Assembly: GCF_014652455.1 (NCBI RefSeq) | Contig: NZ_BMYV01000001.1 | Coordinates: 806,001-870,000, forward strand | Direction: 5' to 3' | Source of the DNA: Litorimonas cladophorae | GTDB taxonomy: Bacteria; Pseudomonadota; Alphaproteobacteria; Caulobacterales; Maricaulaceae | DNA length: 64,000 nucleotides | In this document: piece by piece, positions 16,799 through 27,212 of the stretch | Layout: every line of letters begins with the position of its first letter | How positions within the stretch are numbered: position 1 is the stretch's first letter | The notes under the pieces: generated by a model | Seen by the model: only the letters and a program-made list of their open reading frames with translations | Databases searched by the model: none | Told to the model about the DNA's origin: nothing | Program-made: the position numbers and the translations under genes

Positions 16799-18172
16799 TT
16801 AAGCGAAGAGCGGCGCAATCCACCGGCTCCATGTTCCCAAGATGAGGACAAGTCCCATAAAGATCGGCGCAACATACCGCACAAAGAACAGAATAAAGCG
16901 TCCAAGACCTTCACCAGGACCAGATAGCTCGTCCGCAAGAATGGCCTTGTTCAAGCGCCAGCCTGTGAACAAGACGATTAGTAATGCTGATAGCGGGGCC
17001 AAGACTGGACCCGCAAGGCCGCCGTCGATGAAGTCCATGAACCCTGTCACATAAATTGACGCAAGACCGAGGGTCATGATCGCGGCACCCGTAATCCATG
17101 CCGCTTTCTTTTTCGCCCAACCTGTCTTTTCTGCTAGATACGCCACCGATGGCTCGAGCAGAGAAACAGATGATGTAATTGCTGCGAAGAAGGCCAAGAA
17201 GAAGAACGCTGCACCAACGATCATACCGCCCGGAGCATTTGACATAGCCGTCGGCAATGTCGTGAAAAAGATACCCGCCCCAGCTTCAAAATCGAGATTA
17301 TTCGCAAAGACTACAGGGAAAATCGCAAGACCCGCTGTAATCGCAACGACGGTGTCGACCAATGACACAGTTACGGCGGATTTGGGAATGGACACATTCT
17401 TGGGCAAATAAGACCCATAAGTGATCATGATCGCATTGCCGATACCGATCGAGAAACAGGCCTGTCCCAAAGCGGACTGCGCAACTTCGGCATTAATTTT
17501 GCTGAAGTCGGGCGTGAACATAAATGCCAGAGCGTCAGATGTGCCCCCATTACCCATAGATGAGATAATTGAGTAGGCCGCCAAACAGATCAGAAGCAGG
17601 AAGAAAACCGGCATCAACAAACGCGCCGCAAGCTCGATGCCCTTATTAACGCCACGTGCAACCAGCCAGGATGTCACGAGGCCAAAGAACAAGAACCAAG
17701 GTAAAACCTGAGTGGTTGGGTTGTCGAGCATCAAGCCGAACTGCTGCTCAATCTCCCCAGCAGGCATGCCTTGGAATGTTCCGAACAGGAACTTTGGAAT
17801 ATAGGCCAGAACCCAAGCGGCAACCACGCAATAAAAGCTAACAATCAGAAATGAAGCAATCATCCCGAACCAAGCGCCAGAACTCCAGACTTTGGAGACA
17901 CCCGACCGATTGGCCAAATCATCACTTGAACGAACCGCTGATGAAGCATTACCCGCACGTCCGATGATATATTCACTCATCAAGACAGGAATACCGACAA
18001 AAACGATACAAGCGATGTAAATCATCAAAAAGGCTGCACCGCCATTGGTTCCCAGCTCCGCGGAGAAACGCCAAAGGTTGCCTAAACCAACAGAGCTACC
18101 CACCGCAGCCATGATGAATGCAAAACGTGATGACCACTGCGCTGTGCCGCGTTCGATAGGAATGCTTGCCAT
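16799..18172 (-). CDS. Sodium-dependent neurotransmitter-symporter (SNF) family transporter
   Basis: Started at ATG 18172 behind AGGGGT, the protein has 457 residues and about 11-12 membrane helices. The SNF/LeuT signature is clear: WSSRFAFIMAAVGSSVGLGNLWRFSAELG, the TM1 substrate/Na+ site, and the second conserved GGAAFLMIYIACIVFVGIPVLMSE. The C-terminal half shows SxxxxxLEP. Family members import amino acids with Na+, consistent with a marine lifestyle. The specific substrate cannot be told. A longer in-frame start at 18313 would overlap the divergent gene and is unlikely. Confidence 0.92.
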   Translation of the reverse strand: MASIPIERGTAQWSSRFAFIMAAVGSSVGLGNLWRFSAELGTNGGAAFLMIYIACIVFVGIPVLMSEYIIGRAGNASSAVRSSDDLANRSGVSKVWSSGAWFGMIASFLIVSFYCVVAAWVLAYIPKFLFGTFQGMPAGEIEQQFGLMLDNPTTQVLPWFLFFGLVTSWLVARGVNKGIELAARLLMPVFFLLLICLAAYSIISSMGNGGTSDALAFMFTPDFSKINAEVAQSALGQACFSIGIGNAIMITYGSYLPKNVSIPKSAVTVSLVDTVVAITAGLAIFPVVFANNLDFEAGAGIFFTTLPTAMSNAPGGMIVGAAFFFLAFFAAITSSVSLLEPSVAYLAEKTGWAKKKAAWITGAAIMTLGLASIYVTGFMDFIDGGLAGPVLAPLSALLIVLFTGWRLNKAILADELSGPGEGLGRFILFFVRYVAPIFMGLVLILGTWSRWIAPLFA

Positions 18173-18311
18173 TGGATAACCCCTAAAATTCTGAGACGTT
18201 CTAAGACGCTTTGAAATGTGGCATAACGGGAATTTAGGAGGGGTCAAGATGAACAGGTGTACAGGATGGTTTTGATAACTAAATTTTAGGTTGTGTATGT
18301 GAAAATATCCC

Positions 18312-19151
18312 ATGGTTGAAGTTCCGACAATTCCTCCCCTGCAGATTCTTCTGGCCGATGATAACGACGCGAACCGTCTTATTTCGCGTACAATTCTGGA
18401 ACGGGCTGGTCACAGCGTCACAACCGCTCGCAACGGCAGTCACGCCCTTAGCCTCGCAAAATTCGCCACATTTGAACTGATCATTCTTGATATTATGATG
18501 CCCGTTATGGACGGTATGCGGGCCTTGCGTCAGTTGCGACGCAGTAATTCCGTGAATGAGAAAACACCCATTTTTGCCTTAACCGCTTATTGCAGCGCCG
18601 CAGATCGTCAGCGTTATTTTCTGTCTGGATTTGACTCCGTTCTTTCAAAGCCACTGCGTCCAGGGGATCTCGAAAACGCGTATATTCGGCACAAGGACCA
18701 CCGGCATTCTCCTGTGGTTCAGGCACCCGATAATCGTCCGAGCGCAGGGGTTCCCTTATTAGACGCCGAGATGATCTCGCAACTATCGCAAGTCGCCGAC
18801 GCGGAAAGGCTCGCCGCCATCCAATCTCGGTTTTGGATATCAATTGAGACCAAATGCGAGATGATCAAACGTGCCCTGCCCGATGCTTTGCGGGGTGACG
18901 GGCAATTTTTATCTCAATTCAGGCGAGCGGTTCACGCTGTTAAAGGCGCAAGTGCGGCGATTGGGCTATCGCGAGTCGCGCATATCGCTCGGGACCTCCA
19001 AAATGCCCCACCTTCGGATATAGCTCCACTTATGCGCGCTTTCGCTGATGCATTGACAGAGAGCCGCCCGGCACTCACCGCAGCCTTGAGCCAGACAGAG
19101 CCCTCAACCGGGGCGAGGCAGCTCGACGCCCCGATGCAAATGCGCGGATAA
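18312..19151 (+). CDS. Response regulator with C-terminal HPt domain
   Basis: The 279-residue protein joins a REC domain (about 10-125: acidic pair DD at 16-17, phospho-acceptor Asp in ILDIMMP, conserved Lys in SKPLRP) to a C-terminal histidine phosphotransfer domain. The HPt core is HAVKGASAAIGL, with H near 215. No kinase or output domain is present, so it probably shuttles phosphate within a multistep relay. No partner histidine kinase is encoded nearby. Its 3' end overlaps rodA by 48 nt on the opposite strand. Confidence 0.88.
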   Translation: MVEVPTIPPLQILLADDNDANRLISRTILERAGHSVTTARNGSHALSLAKFATFELIILDIMMPVMDGMRALRQLRRSNSVNEKTPIFALTAYCSAADRQRYFLSGFDSVLSKPLRPGDLENAYIRHKDHRHSPVVQAPDNRPSAGVPLLDAEMISQLSQVADAERLAAIQSRFWISIETKCEMIKRALPDALRGDGQFLSQFRRAVHAVKGASAAIGLSRVAHIARDLQNAPPSDIAPLMRAFADALTESRPALTAALSQTEPSTGARQLDAPMQMRG

Positions 19152-20258
19152 AATTAGTCCAAATCCACCCATGACCGCCATGATGACAGTGCCGCCATAT
19201 GAGATAAGCGGTAGAGGCACACCGACAACTGGTGCCAATCCCATCACCATGCCCAGATTGATAAAAATGTAGAGCGTGAAGGTCGTTGTCAGCCCCAATA
19301 TCATGAGCTTGGAGAAAACCTCTTTGCATTGGAGCGACAACCAAATGCACACTCCAATAACGGCCATATAGAGCCCTAAAGTCATCAGACCACCAACCAA
19401 GCCAAATTCTTCACCGATCACGGTAAAGATGAAATCAGTTCTATTTTCCGGAACATATTCGCCCTGTCGCTGCGTCCCCTTCATAAACCCTTTTCCGTGA
19501 ACCCCGCCGCTGCCCAAGGCGATTTTTGATTGGGTAATATGATAGCTCGCACCAGCAGGATCACGTGATGGATCCAAAAAGGTCAGTATTCGCTCTTTCT
19601 GATAGGCCTTGAGACCGAATTGATAAAAGATCGTAATCGCAATCGTCGCAAAAACGCTGGCCAGTCCGATCACGCGCCAAGAGATACCCGCTAAAAAGAC
19701 TATCGCAACACCTGTTGCCGCCAACAACAAGGTGGTCCCTAAATCCGGTTGACGAAATATAAGGCCCATCGGCACAATCAGTAAAATTAGAGCACCGAGT
19801 AAACCCCAAACGTTGCTAACCCGCCAGTCTGGAAGGTCATGGTAATAACGCGCAAGCGCCAAAACGATAGCAGGCTTCATGATCTCCGATGGCTGGAAAC
19901 GGAATACACCCAAATCAATCCAGCGGACGGAGCCATTTACAGACAGGCCAAAAAACTCGACGCCAAACAGCAATATGATACCAACAAAATAAATGGGATA
20001 CGCCAGACGATACCAAATACGTATATCGATCATCGCAACTCCGAGCATTGCCACTCCGCCCAGGGCAATACGGGTAAGATGCTGAAAAGCCCCACGTTGC
20101 CAGACACCGTCAGTGGCAGCGTAAATCATAACGACCCCGACCAGACCGACTAAGCCGACCAGCGTGAGCAATAGCCAATTGATTTCAAATAGCTTGCTGG
20201 TAAGGAGCCCGCCTGGCGTTGATCTTTTGCCCTGAAATACCTGACCTCTCGCGCGCAT
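19104..20258 (-). CDS. rodA: Rod shape-determining protein RodA (SEDS peptidoglycan polymerase)
   Basis: The 384-residue SEDS-family integral membrane protein has about ten helices and polymerises glycan strands together with PBP2. Characteristic segments are YRLAYPIYFVGIILLFGVEFFG, RQPDLGTTLLL and the C-terminal APVVGVPLPLISYGGT. The start ATG overlaps the stop codon of the PBP2 gene (TAATG), so translation is coupled. It is the last gene of the mreBCD-mrdA-rodA operon. Its 3' end overlaps the convergent REC-HPt gene. Confidence 0.95.
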   Translation of the reverse strand: MRARGQVFQGKRSTPGGLLTSKLFEINWLLLTLVGLVGLVGVVMIYAATDGVWQRGAFQHLTRIALGGVAMLGVAMIDIRIWYRLAYPIYFVGIILLFGVEFFGLSVNGSVRWIDLGVFRFQPSEIMKPAIVLALARYYHDLPDWRVSNVWGLLGALILLIVPMGLIFRQPDLGTTLLLAATGVAIVFLAGISWRVIGLASVFATIAITIFYQFGLKAYQKERILTFLDPSRDPAGASYHITQSKIALGSGGVHGKGFMKGTQRQGEYVPENRTDFIFTVIGEEFGLVGGLMTLGLYMAVIGVCIWLSLQCKEVFSKLMILGLTTTFTLYIFINLGMVMGLAPVVGVPLPLISYGGTVIMAVMGGFGLILSAHLHRGVELPRPG

Positions 20259-22171
20259 TATCTCAAGGCACCTTGCTCGCTTTTGGGCCCAGACCCGACG
20301 CCATCACGACGAAGAGCCTCGCCTAAAACCGCTCGCGTAATATCTGCCGCGCGTTTTGCGCCAGATCCACCATGCTCAACGATTGTTCCAACCGCGAACT
20401 TTGGGTTATCAAACGGCGCGTAGCCTACGAAAATTGAATGGTCTCTTAGTTTCCAAGGCAGTTTAGAATTATGGCGGATTCCGGATGTCCGCTCTGTCAT
20501 GCTTATCCCACGCACTTGTCCTGTCCCAGTTTTCCCCGCCATCTGAACACCATCTAATCCTGAGTCTTCAGCGAAAGGGCGGTTTCGATAGGCCGTTCCA
20601 CCAGGTTCTGAAGTTACCGACCACATGGCATCTCTAACATAAGCGATATGCGCAGGATCAAAATCTAGCGATTTAAAGGGTTCCATCTCTTGCCCAATAA
20701 TCAGCTGAGGCATGACAGCGGTTTGCGCATTCGCAATCCGCGCAGTCATAACGGCCAATTGCAAAGGTGTGGCCAGAACAAACCCTTGACCGATCGAGGA
20801 ATTTAATGTGTCCCCCATGCGCCAACCCGTGCCCAAGCGGTCTTGCTTCCATTGAGCGTCAGGGACAATTCCTGAAATACCTCCGCCGACGCCAATCTGG
20901 TATTTCTCGCCCAGTCCCAAACGTCGCGCCACGTTGGCAATCGCTTCAATCCCGATGACCTGCGAAATGTCATAAAAATAGGTGTCACAACTATGTTTAA
21001 GCGCGTCACGCATATCCATTTTGCCGTGACCCTGACGCTTCCAGCAATGGAAGTTTCGGTTACCCAGTCTGATCTTTCCGCCGCAGAAAACGGCGTCCGT
21101 TGGATCGATCAATCCAGATTCCAACGCGGCCAACATTACTGTCATCTTGAAGGTCGAGGCGGGCGGATATCCCCCTGCTATTGCCTTGTTATATTGAGGG
21201 CGCTTTGGGTCATTATTAAGTTGATCCATATCAGCCTGCGTCAAACCCGATACAAAGAGGTTTGCATCAAAAGTTGGCATCGACAGCATGGTCCGCAGCT
21301 CACCCGTAATCACGTCGATCACGCAAATTCCGCCGCTATCGTCGCCCTCGTCCTCGGTCGCAAATTGCTTGGCTGCGAATTCTTGTAAGTCTGCGTCAAG
21401 GGTCAACCAGACGTCTTTGCCCGGGACCGCGCGCGTCTTCGGGTCGGGCCATTCACGCACAATCCTGCCCTTGGCATTCACCTCAACTTTCAACTGTCCT
21501 GACGCACCGCGCAGGGTTTTCTCCTGAGACGCTTCGACTCCCGTTTTTCCGATACGAAACGTTGGTTGCCGCAAGAGCGGATCAGGGTCGGACTCAATGT
21601 CCCGATCACCCGCGCGTCCGATGTACCCTAAAACGTGAGAGAAGACGCCGTTTTCGGGATACGCCCTACCCTGACCTGCTTCGGAAACAACGCCCGGCAA
21701 ATCATGAAGACGCATGTTCAGCGCGCTAAATGTTTTCCAATCCATATTGTCTTCGATGAGAATAGGAATGAACTTCGGGTTTTGTTGAATGTCTCGCAGT
21801 ATTCGATCGCGTTGGCGATCTGACAAAGGGCTAATTTCCGCCACGCGATCCAAAGTCAGCGCAATCTCAGGCGTGCGCTCTGGAATCATCACAAGTCGAA
21901 AATTCTGACGGTTTTTCGCTAGCGCACGTCCAAACCGATCTCGAATTTCTCCACGTTCAGGCAAGAGCATGTTGAAATTGAAGCGGTTGTTTTCCGATAA
22001 AGTGCGGTAGTCCTCTGCCTGCAAAACTTGGAGCTGATATAGGCGGGCGGCCAAGACGCCGAATACACCCAATCCCCCCGCGCCGAGGATCGCTGTGCGT
22101 CTGGTAACTTTGGCTTTATCGTTTTGGTTTTGATTGGTTAGCGATGACACTCTATCGCTCCCAATCTTCAC
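20258..22171 (-). CDS. mrdA: Penicillin-binding protein 2 (MrdA)
   Basis: This 637-residue class B PBP is the transpeptidase of the elongasome. A single membrane anchor lies near 25-47. The dimerisation region contains RGEIRDRFGRALAKN, and the catalytic motifs are S339-T-F-K342, S394-C-D396 and KTG in MAGKTGTG near 547. The length is normal for alphaproteobacterial PBP2. It overlaps mreD by 20 nt upstream and rodA by 1 nt downstream, all on the minus strand. Confidence 0.97.
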   Translation of the reverse strand: MKIGSDRVSSLTNQNQNDKAKVTRRTAILGAGGLGVFGVLAARLYQLQVLQAEDYRTLSENNRFNFNMLLPERGEIRDRFGRALAKNRQNFRLVMIPERTPEIALTLDRVAEISPLSDRQRDRILRDIQQNPKFIPILIEDNMDWKTFSALNMRLHDLPGVVSEAGQGRAYPENGVFSHVLGYIGRAGDRDIESDPDPLLRQPTFRIGKTGVEASQEKTLRGASGQLKVEVNAKGRIVREWPDPKTRAVPGKDVWLTLDADLQEFAAKQFATEDEGDDSGGICVIDVITGELRTMLSMPTFDANLFVSGLTQADMDQLNNDPKRPQYNKAIAGGYPPASTFKMTVMLAALESGLIDPTDAVFCGGKIRLGNRNFHCWKRQGHGKMDMRDALKHSCDTYFYDISQVIGIEAIANVARRLGLGEKYQIGVGGGISGIVPDAQWKQDRLGTGWRMGDTLNSSIGQGFVLATPLQLAVMTARIANAQTAVMPQLIIGQEMEPFKSLDFDPAHIAYVRDAMWSVTSEPGGTAYRNRPFAEDSGLDGVQMAGKTGTGQVRGISMTERTSGIRHNSKLPWKLRDHSIFVGYAPFDNPKFAVGTIVEHGGSGAKRAADITRAVLGEALRRDGVGSGPKSEQGALR

Positions 22172-22679
22172 TGTCAGAGAATCGTCTGGAGATGACGCCT
22201 CGCATCACACCCAAGACAGGTAGGATAAGTGTCGCCACGAGCATTTGGCGTCCAAAAGACCCGAAATCTGGCAAGACACCGTAAACGAACCATCCCGTTA
22301 CGCTCAACAATACGACTGCCAGCCCGCATGTTGCGAGCCAAAATAGAAACAGGCTAACAGGCGCAAAGGGAGAACCCCGCAGCTCAGGTCTGAGAACACC
22401 CCAGATAACAAGATAAACCAAAGCCCATTGGCCGATAATGCTTGCCGTTGCCCAATCCGTAAAGATGCCAGCAAAGAACAGAAATGCGATGGATAGAAGC
22501 GTGTTGGCCTGTCGCGGCCAAATCGCCAAAACCACAAGCGGAAAAAAACCAAATCTAGCAAAAGCCCCGAAGACGTGGACACCGCCAACTGACAGTGCAC
22601 TCGCGAATAATAGTGCAATCCCCGCGACAACGGCGGGCCAGAGGCGACGAATAGGGGCTTGCGTATCGAGATAGGTCAT
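22152..22679 (-). CDS. mreD: Rod shape-determining protein MreD
   Basis: The 175-residue protein has about five membrane helices and is placed between mreC and mrdA, which is the main basis for the name since MreD sequences diverge strongly. Hydrophobic segments include AVVAGIALLFASALSVGGVHVFG and FFPLVVLAIWPR. It is thought to link MreC to the membrane-embedded elongasome. The start overlaps the mreC stop codon (ATGA) and the 3' end overlaps the mrdA start. Confidence 0.88.
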   Translation of the reverse strand: MTYLDTQAPIRRLWPAVVAGIALLFASALSVGGVHVFGAFARFGFFPLVVLAIWPRQANTLLSIAFLFFAGIFTDWATASIIGQWALVYLVIWGVLRPELRGSPFAPVSLFLFWLATCGLAVVLLSVTGWFVYGVLPDFGSFGRQMLVATLILPVLGVMRGVISRRFSDSEDWER

Positions 22680-23521
22680 GGCGTGACCTCATCCTCAGCC
22701 GGAGGCTCGATCGGTTTGTAGGGTGAAACCCAAACCCAGTCGGTCGCGGCACTGGCACTGGATAAGTCCACCCTCATCGCACCCGTTTCGTCGATCATCA
22801 CCACACCAACGGCTAGACCTCTGGGAAGCGCACCATCGTCTCCGGATGAAATGACCCGATCCCCTTCAGCCCAATTCTCTGCCTGATTGATAAAATCCAA
22901 CTTCGGTCGTGGCGAGTTATCTCCCGCAAGTATTGCAGTGGCCTCAGATCGCGCGGACGCTACTGCAATGCGACTATTCAAGTCCGATAGACGCAATACG
23001 CGCGCAGATCGCGGCCCGACATTGATTACATGTCCAACCAAGCCATCGACGGACATGACTGGATTACCAATGGCCACGCCGTCTTTGGCGCCGACGTTTA
23101 GCAATAGCGAACGCACAAACGGGCCGTCCACTTCGCCAACCGCCCGCGCCGCAATTTTTTTTAACGGCACATCTGTTTCGGTATCCACACCGAGGATGGC
23201 CTCGTAGCGCGCCACTTTAATTGCAAGATTTTCGTAACGGGCTTGACGGTCACGTAAGGTGACAAGTTCGCTTCGGAGCTGGGCGTTTTCTTCAAAAGCG
23301 CGCGCGCGCTCTGCAAAAGAAGAAAAAAAGTTTTCTACATTTCTAATCGGTCCTGAGAGCGCACCAACAAGTGGCGAAACACCTTCTTGTGTCGCCATCT
23401 CTAATTTTGACGCCTCGCGCATGGCACCGCGATTAAAACTGATAAGCAAGCATGAAACTATGATCGCTAGGGAGAGCGCTATCCTGGTCCAACCACTATT
23501 GGGGTGCTCCCCGTGCCGCAT
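22676..23521 (-). CDS. mreC: Rod shape-determining protein MreC
   Basis: The 281-residue protein has one N-terminal membrane helix (about 12-28), a coiled coil (about 60-110, ARAFEENAQLRSELVTLRDRQ), and the two beta-barrels of MreC with GAKDGVAIGNPVMSVDGLVGHV and a later RVISSGDDGALPRGLAVG. It is a periplasmic scaffold that connects MreB filaments to PBP2/RodA. It follows mreB after 18 nt and overlaps mreD by 4 nt. Confidence 0.95.
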   Translation of the reverse strand: MRHGEHPNSGWTRIALSLAIIVSCLLISFNRGAMREASKLEMATQEGVSPLVGALSGPIRNVENFFSSFAERARAFEENAQLRSELVTLRDRQARYENLAIKVARYEAILGVDTETDVPLKKIAARAVGEVDGPFVRSLLLNVGAKDGVAIGNPVMSVDGLVGHVINVGPRSARVLRLSDLNSRIAVASARSEATAILAGDNSPRPKLDFINQAENWAEGDRVISSGDDGALPRGLAVGVVMIDETGAMRVDLSSASAATDWVWVSPYKPIEPPAEDEVTP

Positions 23522-23539
23522 TGTGGCCTCCGGAAATGC

Positions 23540-24643
<1,104 letters not shown>

Positions 24644-24741
24644 TTATTACCGAGACCCGTTCATCGAAGGTCATTATTAACCTTACACTAATTTGCAAGC
24701 AACCGACGCCGTAATTCCGCGAAAACACTGCTTTTTTAGGC

Positions 24742-25398
24742 CTAAAGTGACGATCTGGCCTCTAATCGTTTGCGTGCCAGCCATGACACACCAATTGCAA
24801 CAACGGCGAGCGCCGCAAAAATTATTGCCATCACGCTGCCCGACAATCCCGATATTATGCCCTGACTGATCATCGCGATGACGACAATTTTGGGAACAAT
24901 CCCGATCGCCGTACCCGTTGCAAAATGGCTAAATTTCATCCGCGATACACCCGCAGCTAAGTTCACCAAAATCGCGGGCCCTGTCGGAACAAGACGGATC
25001 ACCAAGCTCGTCATGAACCCATTTTTTCGGACAGCTGCGGACAGCTTTTGGATGAGTTGCGCATCGATACGCTGCAGTCGCTCGGCTCCCACAAGATGCC
25101 CGACCCAGAATCCAAGACTTGCCGCCGCTAAACTTCCAATCCAGGCTAGCAGACTTCCCTCCCACGGTCCAAATGCAACGACGGCACCTGTGACTAACAT
25201 CCACTGGGGAGCGCCGATAAAGGCTAATCCGCAAAACAAACCGATTGTGATGGGAACAGCCCAAGGTGAGTCTCGCAAAGAGGTCATCATTTCAATGAAG
25301 TCAGATTGGTTGACCCCTAGAAACTGTTTCGCAAGCAGAACCAGAAGAACGGGTGTCAATAAGCTGACGATCAACCAAATTGTGGCGCGTTTATTCAA
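24742..25398 (-). CDS. TVP38/TMEM64 (VTT-domain) membrane protein
   Basis: The 218-residue protein has about six hydrophobic segments and the VTT core: FCGLAFIGAPQWMLVTGAVVAFGPWEGSLLAWIGSLAAASLGFWVGHLVG followed by VIRLVPTGPAILVNLAAGVSRMKFSHFATGTAIG. These proteins are related to DedA lipid scramblases. It starts with TTG at 25398, behind GAGGGAC, and that codon overlaps the miaA stop as TTGA, so it is coupled to miaA. Confidence 0.85.
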   Translation of the reverse strand: MNKRATIWLIVSLLTPVLLVLLAKQFLGVNQSDFIEMMTSLRDSPWAVPITIGLFCGLAFIGAPQWMLVTGAVVAFGPWEGSLLAWIGSLAAASLGFWVGHLVGAERLQRIDAQLIQKLSAAVRKNGFMTSLVIRLVPTGPAILVNLAAGVSRMKFSHFATGTAIGIVPKIVVIAMISQGIISGLSGSVMAIIFAALAVVAIGVSWLARKRLEARSSL

Positions 25399-26312
25399 AA
25401 CGTAAGTCCCTCAAGCCCTTTTGTAAATCGACCGCGATCAGACCTATTGGCGAGAAAAACGCCTTTGGGAGGTTGATTTCGGAACCATGTCATTTGGCGC
25501 TTTGCAAATCGTCGACTTTCACGTTTGGCGTCTTCGACCGCTTCATCCAAAGAGCATAAATCGTTGAAATATCTTTCCAATTGACGGAGTCCAATAGCTT
25601 TCATCACGGGTAGTCCCTTATCGAACGCCTTGTCGAAAACCGCCTTTGCCTCTTGCAAACCACCTTGTCTTAGCATTTGGTCATATCGCGCATTGATCCG
25701 ATCATAGAGTACTTCCCGCGGCGGTGTCAGAACACAAAACCTTGCGAAACGTGACGGAACGACCGGATGCGTTTCGGATTGCCAAGTCGAAAGGGCCTGA
25801 CCCGTGCCGACGGCAACATTGACAATCCGTTGTAAACGTTGCGGATCGTTACCAAGAACGCGTGCCGTCGCAATCGGGTCCAATTCCGTTGCGCGTTGTC
25901 GCAGTGCCGCGACGCCCCCCACCTCTAATTGCCGCTTGGTTTGGTCCTGCACAGCTTTTGACACAGCGGGAATATCGGCCATACCTTGCAAAAGCGCACG
26001 GAAGTAAAGACCCGTACCACCCACCAACACGGGCGCCTTCCCGCGCGCCAAGATTTCTAGGATCAAAAGTTCAACAGATCTCAACCATTCACCTGTGGAA
26101 TAGCGTATCTCACCAGAGATATGACCAAAGAGATGATGCGGAACACCACCCATTTCGGAGTCGAGGGGTCGGGCGGACAGAATATGCAGGTCTTCATAGA
26201 CCTGAAGAGCATCTGCGTTGATAATCTCACCGCCCACAACTTCTGCGACTTCAAGCGCATAGGCACTCTTGCCGCTGGCCGTCGGTCCTGCGATACAGAT
26301 CACTGGCTTCAT
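25395..26312 (-). CDS. miaA: tRNA dimethylallyltransferase MiaA
   Basis: Started at ATG 26312 (MKPVICIAGPTASGKS), the product has 305 residues. It transfers the dimethylallyl group to N6 of A37 in tRNAs that read codons beginning with U. The P-loop GPTASGKS, the INADALQVY segment, GGTGLYFRALLQG and the C-terminal RRFAKRQMTWFRNQ are typical. A slightly longer start at 26330 (MEDALK) is also possible; that ATG shares a CATG with the serB start on the other strand. Confidence 0.95.
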   Translation of the reverse strand: MKPVICIAGPTASGKSAYALEVAEVVGGEIINADALQVYEDLHILSARPLDSEMGGVPHHLFGHISGEIRYSTGEWLRSVELLILEILARGKAPVLVGGTGLYFRALLQGMADIPAVSKAVQDQTKRQLEVGGVAALRQRATELDPIATARVLGNDPQRLQRIVNVAVGTGQALSTWQSETHPVVPSRFARFCVLTPPREVLYDRINARYDQMLRQGGLQEAKAVFDKAFDKGLPVMKAIGLRQLERYFNDLCSLDEAVEDAKRESRRFAKRQMTWFRNQPPKGVFLANRSDRGRFTKGLEGLTF

Positions 26313-26328
26313 TTTTAGAGCATCTTCC

Positions 26329-27204
26329 ATGTCAGCACCGTCCATAGACACGATCACAACACTTGTCCTCAAAAAGCGTAACCCCGAACAGTTACAAGCT
26401 GCACAGGCGGCGCTTGGAATGGCCGAGATAAAAACCCTCGCGGAAGGGCTGGCTATCGAGGGAAAGACAAATTTCTCCGACTCTCACGCGGCTGCTGAAA
26501 TTTTGAATACGGCTAATATTCAGGCAGACGTTTCAATTTCCAAATCGCAGAACCGACGCAAGTCATTGTTGATCTGTGACATGGATTCCACGTTAATCGG
26601 CGAAGAATGTATCGATGAACTTGCTGATTTCGCAGGTGTCAAAGCGCGAGTAAGCGCCATCACCGAACGCGCCATGCGCGGCGAAATTGGATTTAACGGT
26701 GCATTGCAAGAGCGTGTGGCGCTTTTGAAGGGGCTGCCACTCGAAACGCTTCAAACTTGTTTTGAAGAACGTATTCACATCAACCCCGGCGCAAAAACGC
26801 TTTGCGCGACAATGAAAGCCGCGGGCGCAAAGACTTTAATTGTCTCGGGTGGCTTTACATTTTTCTCGCAACGCGTCGCTGAGGCGACGGGTTTTGAAGA
26901 TCATCAGGCAAATATACTTTTGAACGATGGGAAGAATTTGCTTGGGACTGTGGCGGATCCTATTTTGGGACGTGAAGCAAAGTTAGATGCACTAAAAGCC
27001 AATGTCGGAAATCCTTTGGACGCCGTGGCTGTTGGCGATGGCGCCAATGATTTGGCCATGGTCACAGCGGCAGGATTGGGCGTCGCCTATTACGCGAAAC
27101 CCGCCGTTGCCGCTGCGGCTCAATCCGCGATTCGCTTCACCGATTTGCGGACGGTCCTTTATTTCCAAGGCTTCTCAGAGGACGAGTTTGTCGAAGTCGG
27201 ATAA
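26329..27204 (+). CDS. serB: Phosphoserine phosphatase SerB
   Basis: The 291-residue HAD-family enzyme performs the last step of serine synthesis, removing phosphate from O-phosphoserine. Motif I is CDMDSTLIGEECIDE, with the nucleophile D84 and acid D86. Motif II is the Ser in VSGGFTFF. Motif III/IV are K in GREAKLDAL and GDGANDLAMV. The N-terminal ~70 residues form a small regulatory-type domain. It is divergent from miaA with no free space between the start codons, so its promoter must lie inside the miaA reading frame. Confidence 0.95.
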   Translation: MSAPSIDTITTLVLKKRNPEQLQAAQAALGMAEIKTLAEGLAIEGKTNFSDSHAAAEILNTANIQADVSISKSQNRRKSLLICDMDSTLIGEECIDELADFAGVKARVSAITERAMRGEIGFNGALQERVALLKGLPLETLQTCFEERIHINPGAKTLCATMKAAGAKTLIVSGGFTFFSQRVAEATGFEDHQANILLNDGKNLLGTVADPILGREAKLDALKANVGNPLDAVAVGDGANDLAMVTAAGLGVAYYAKPAVAAAAQSAIRFTDLRTVLYFQGFSEDEFVEVG

Positions 27205-27212
27205 ATCCCCGC

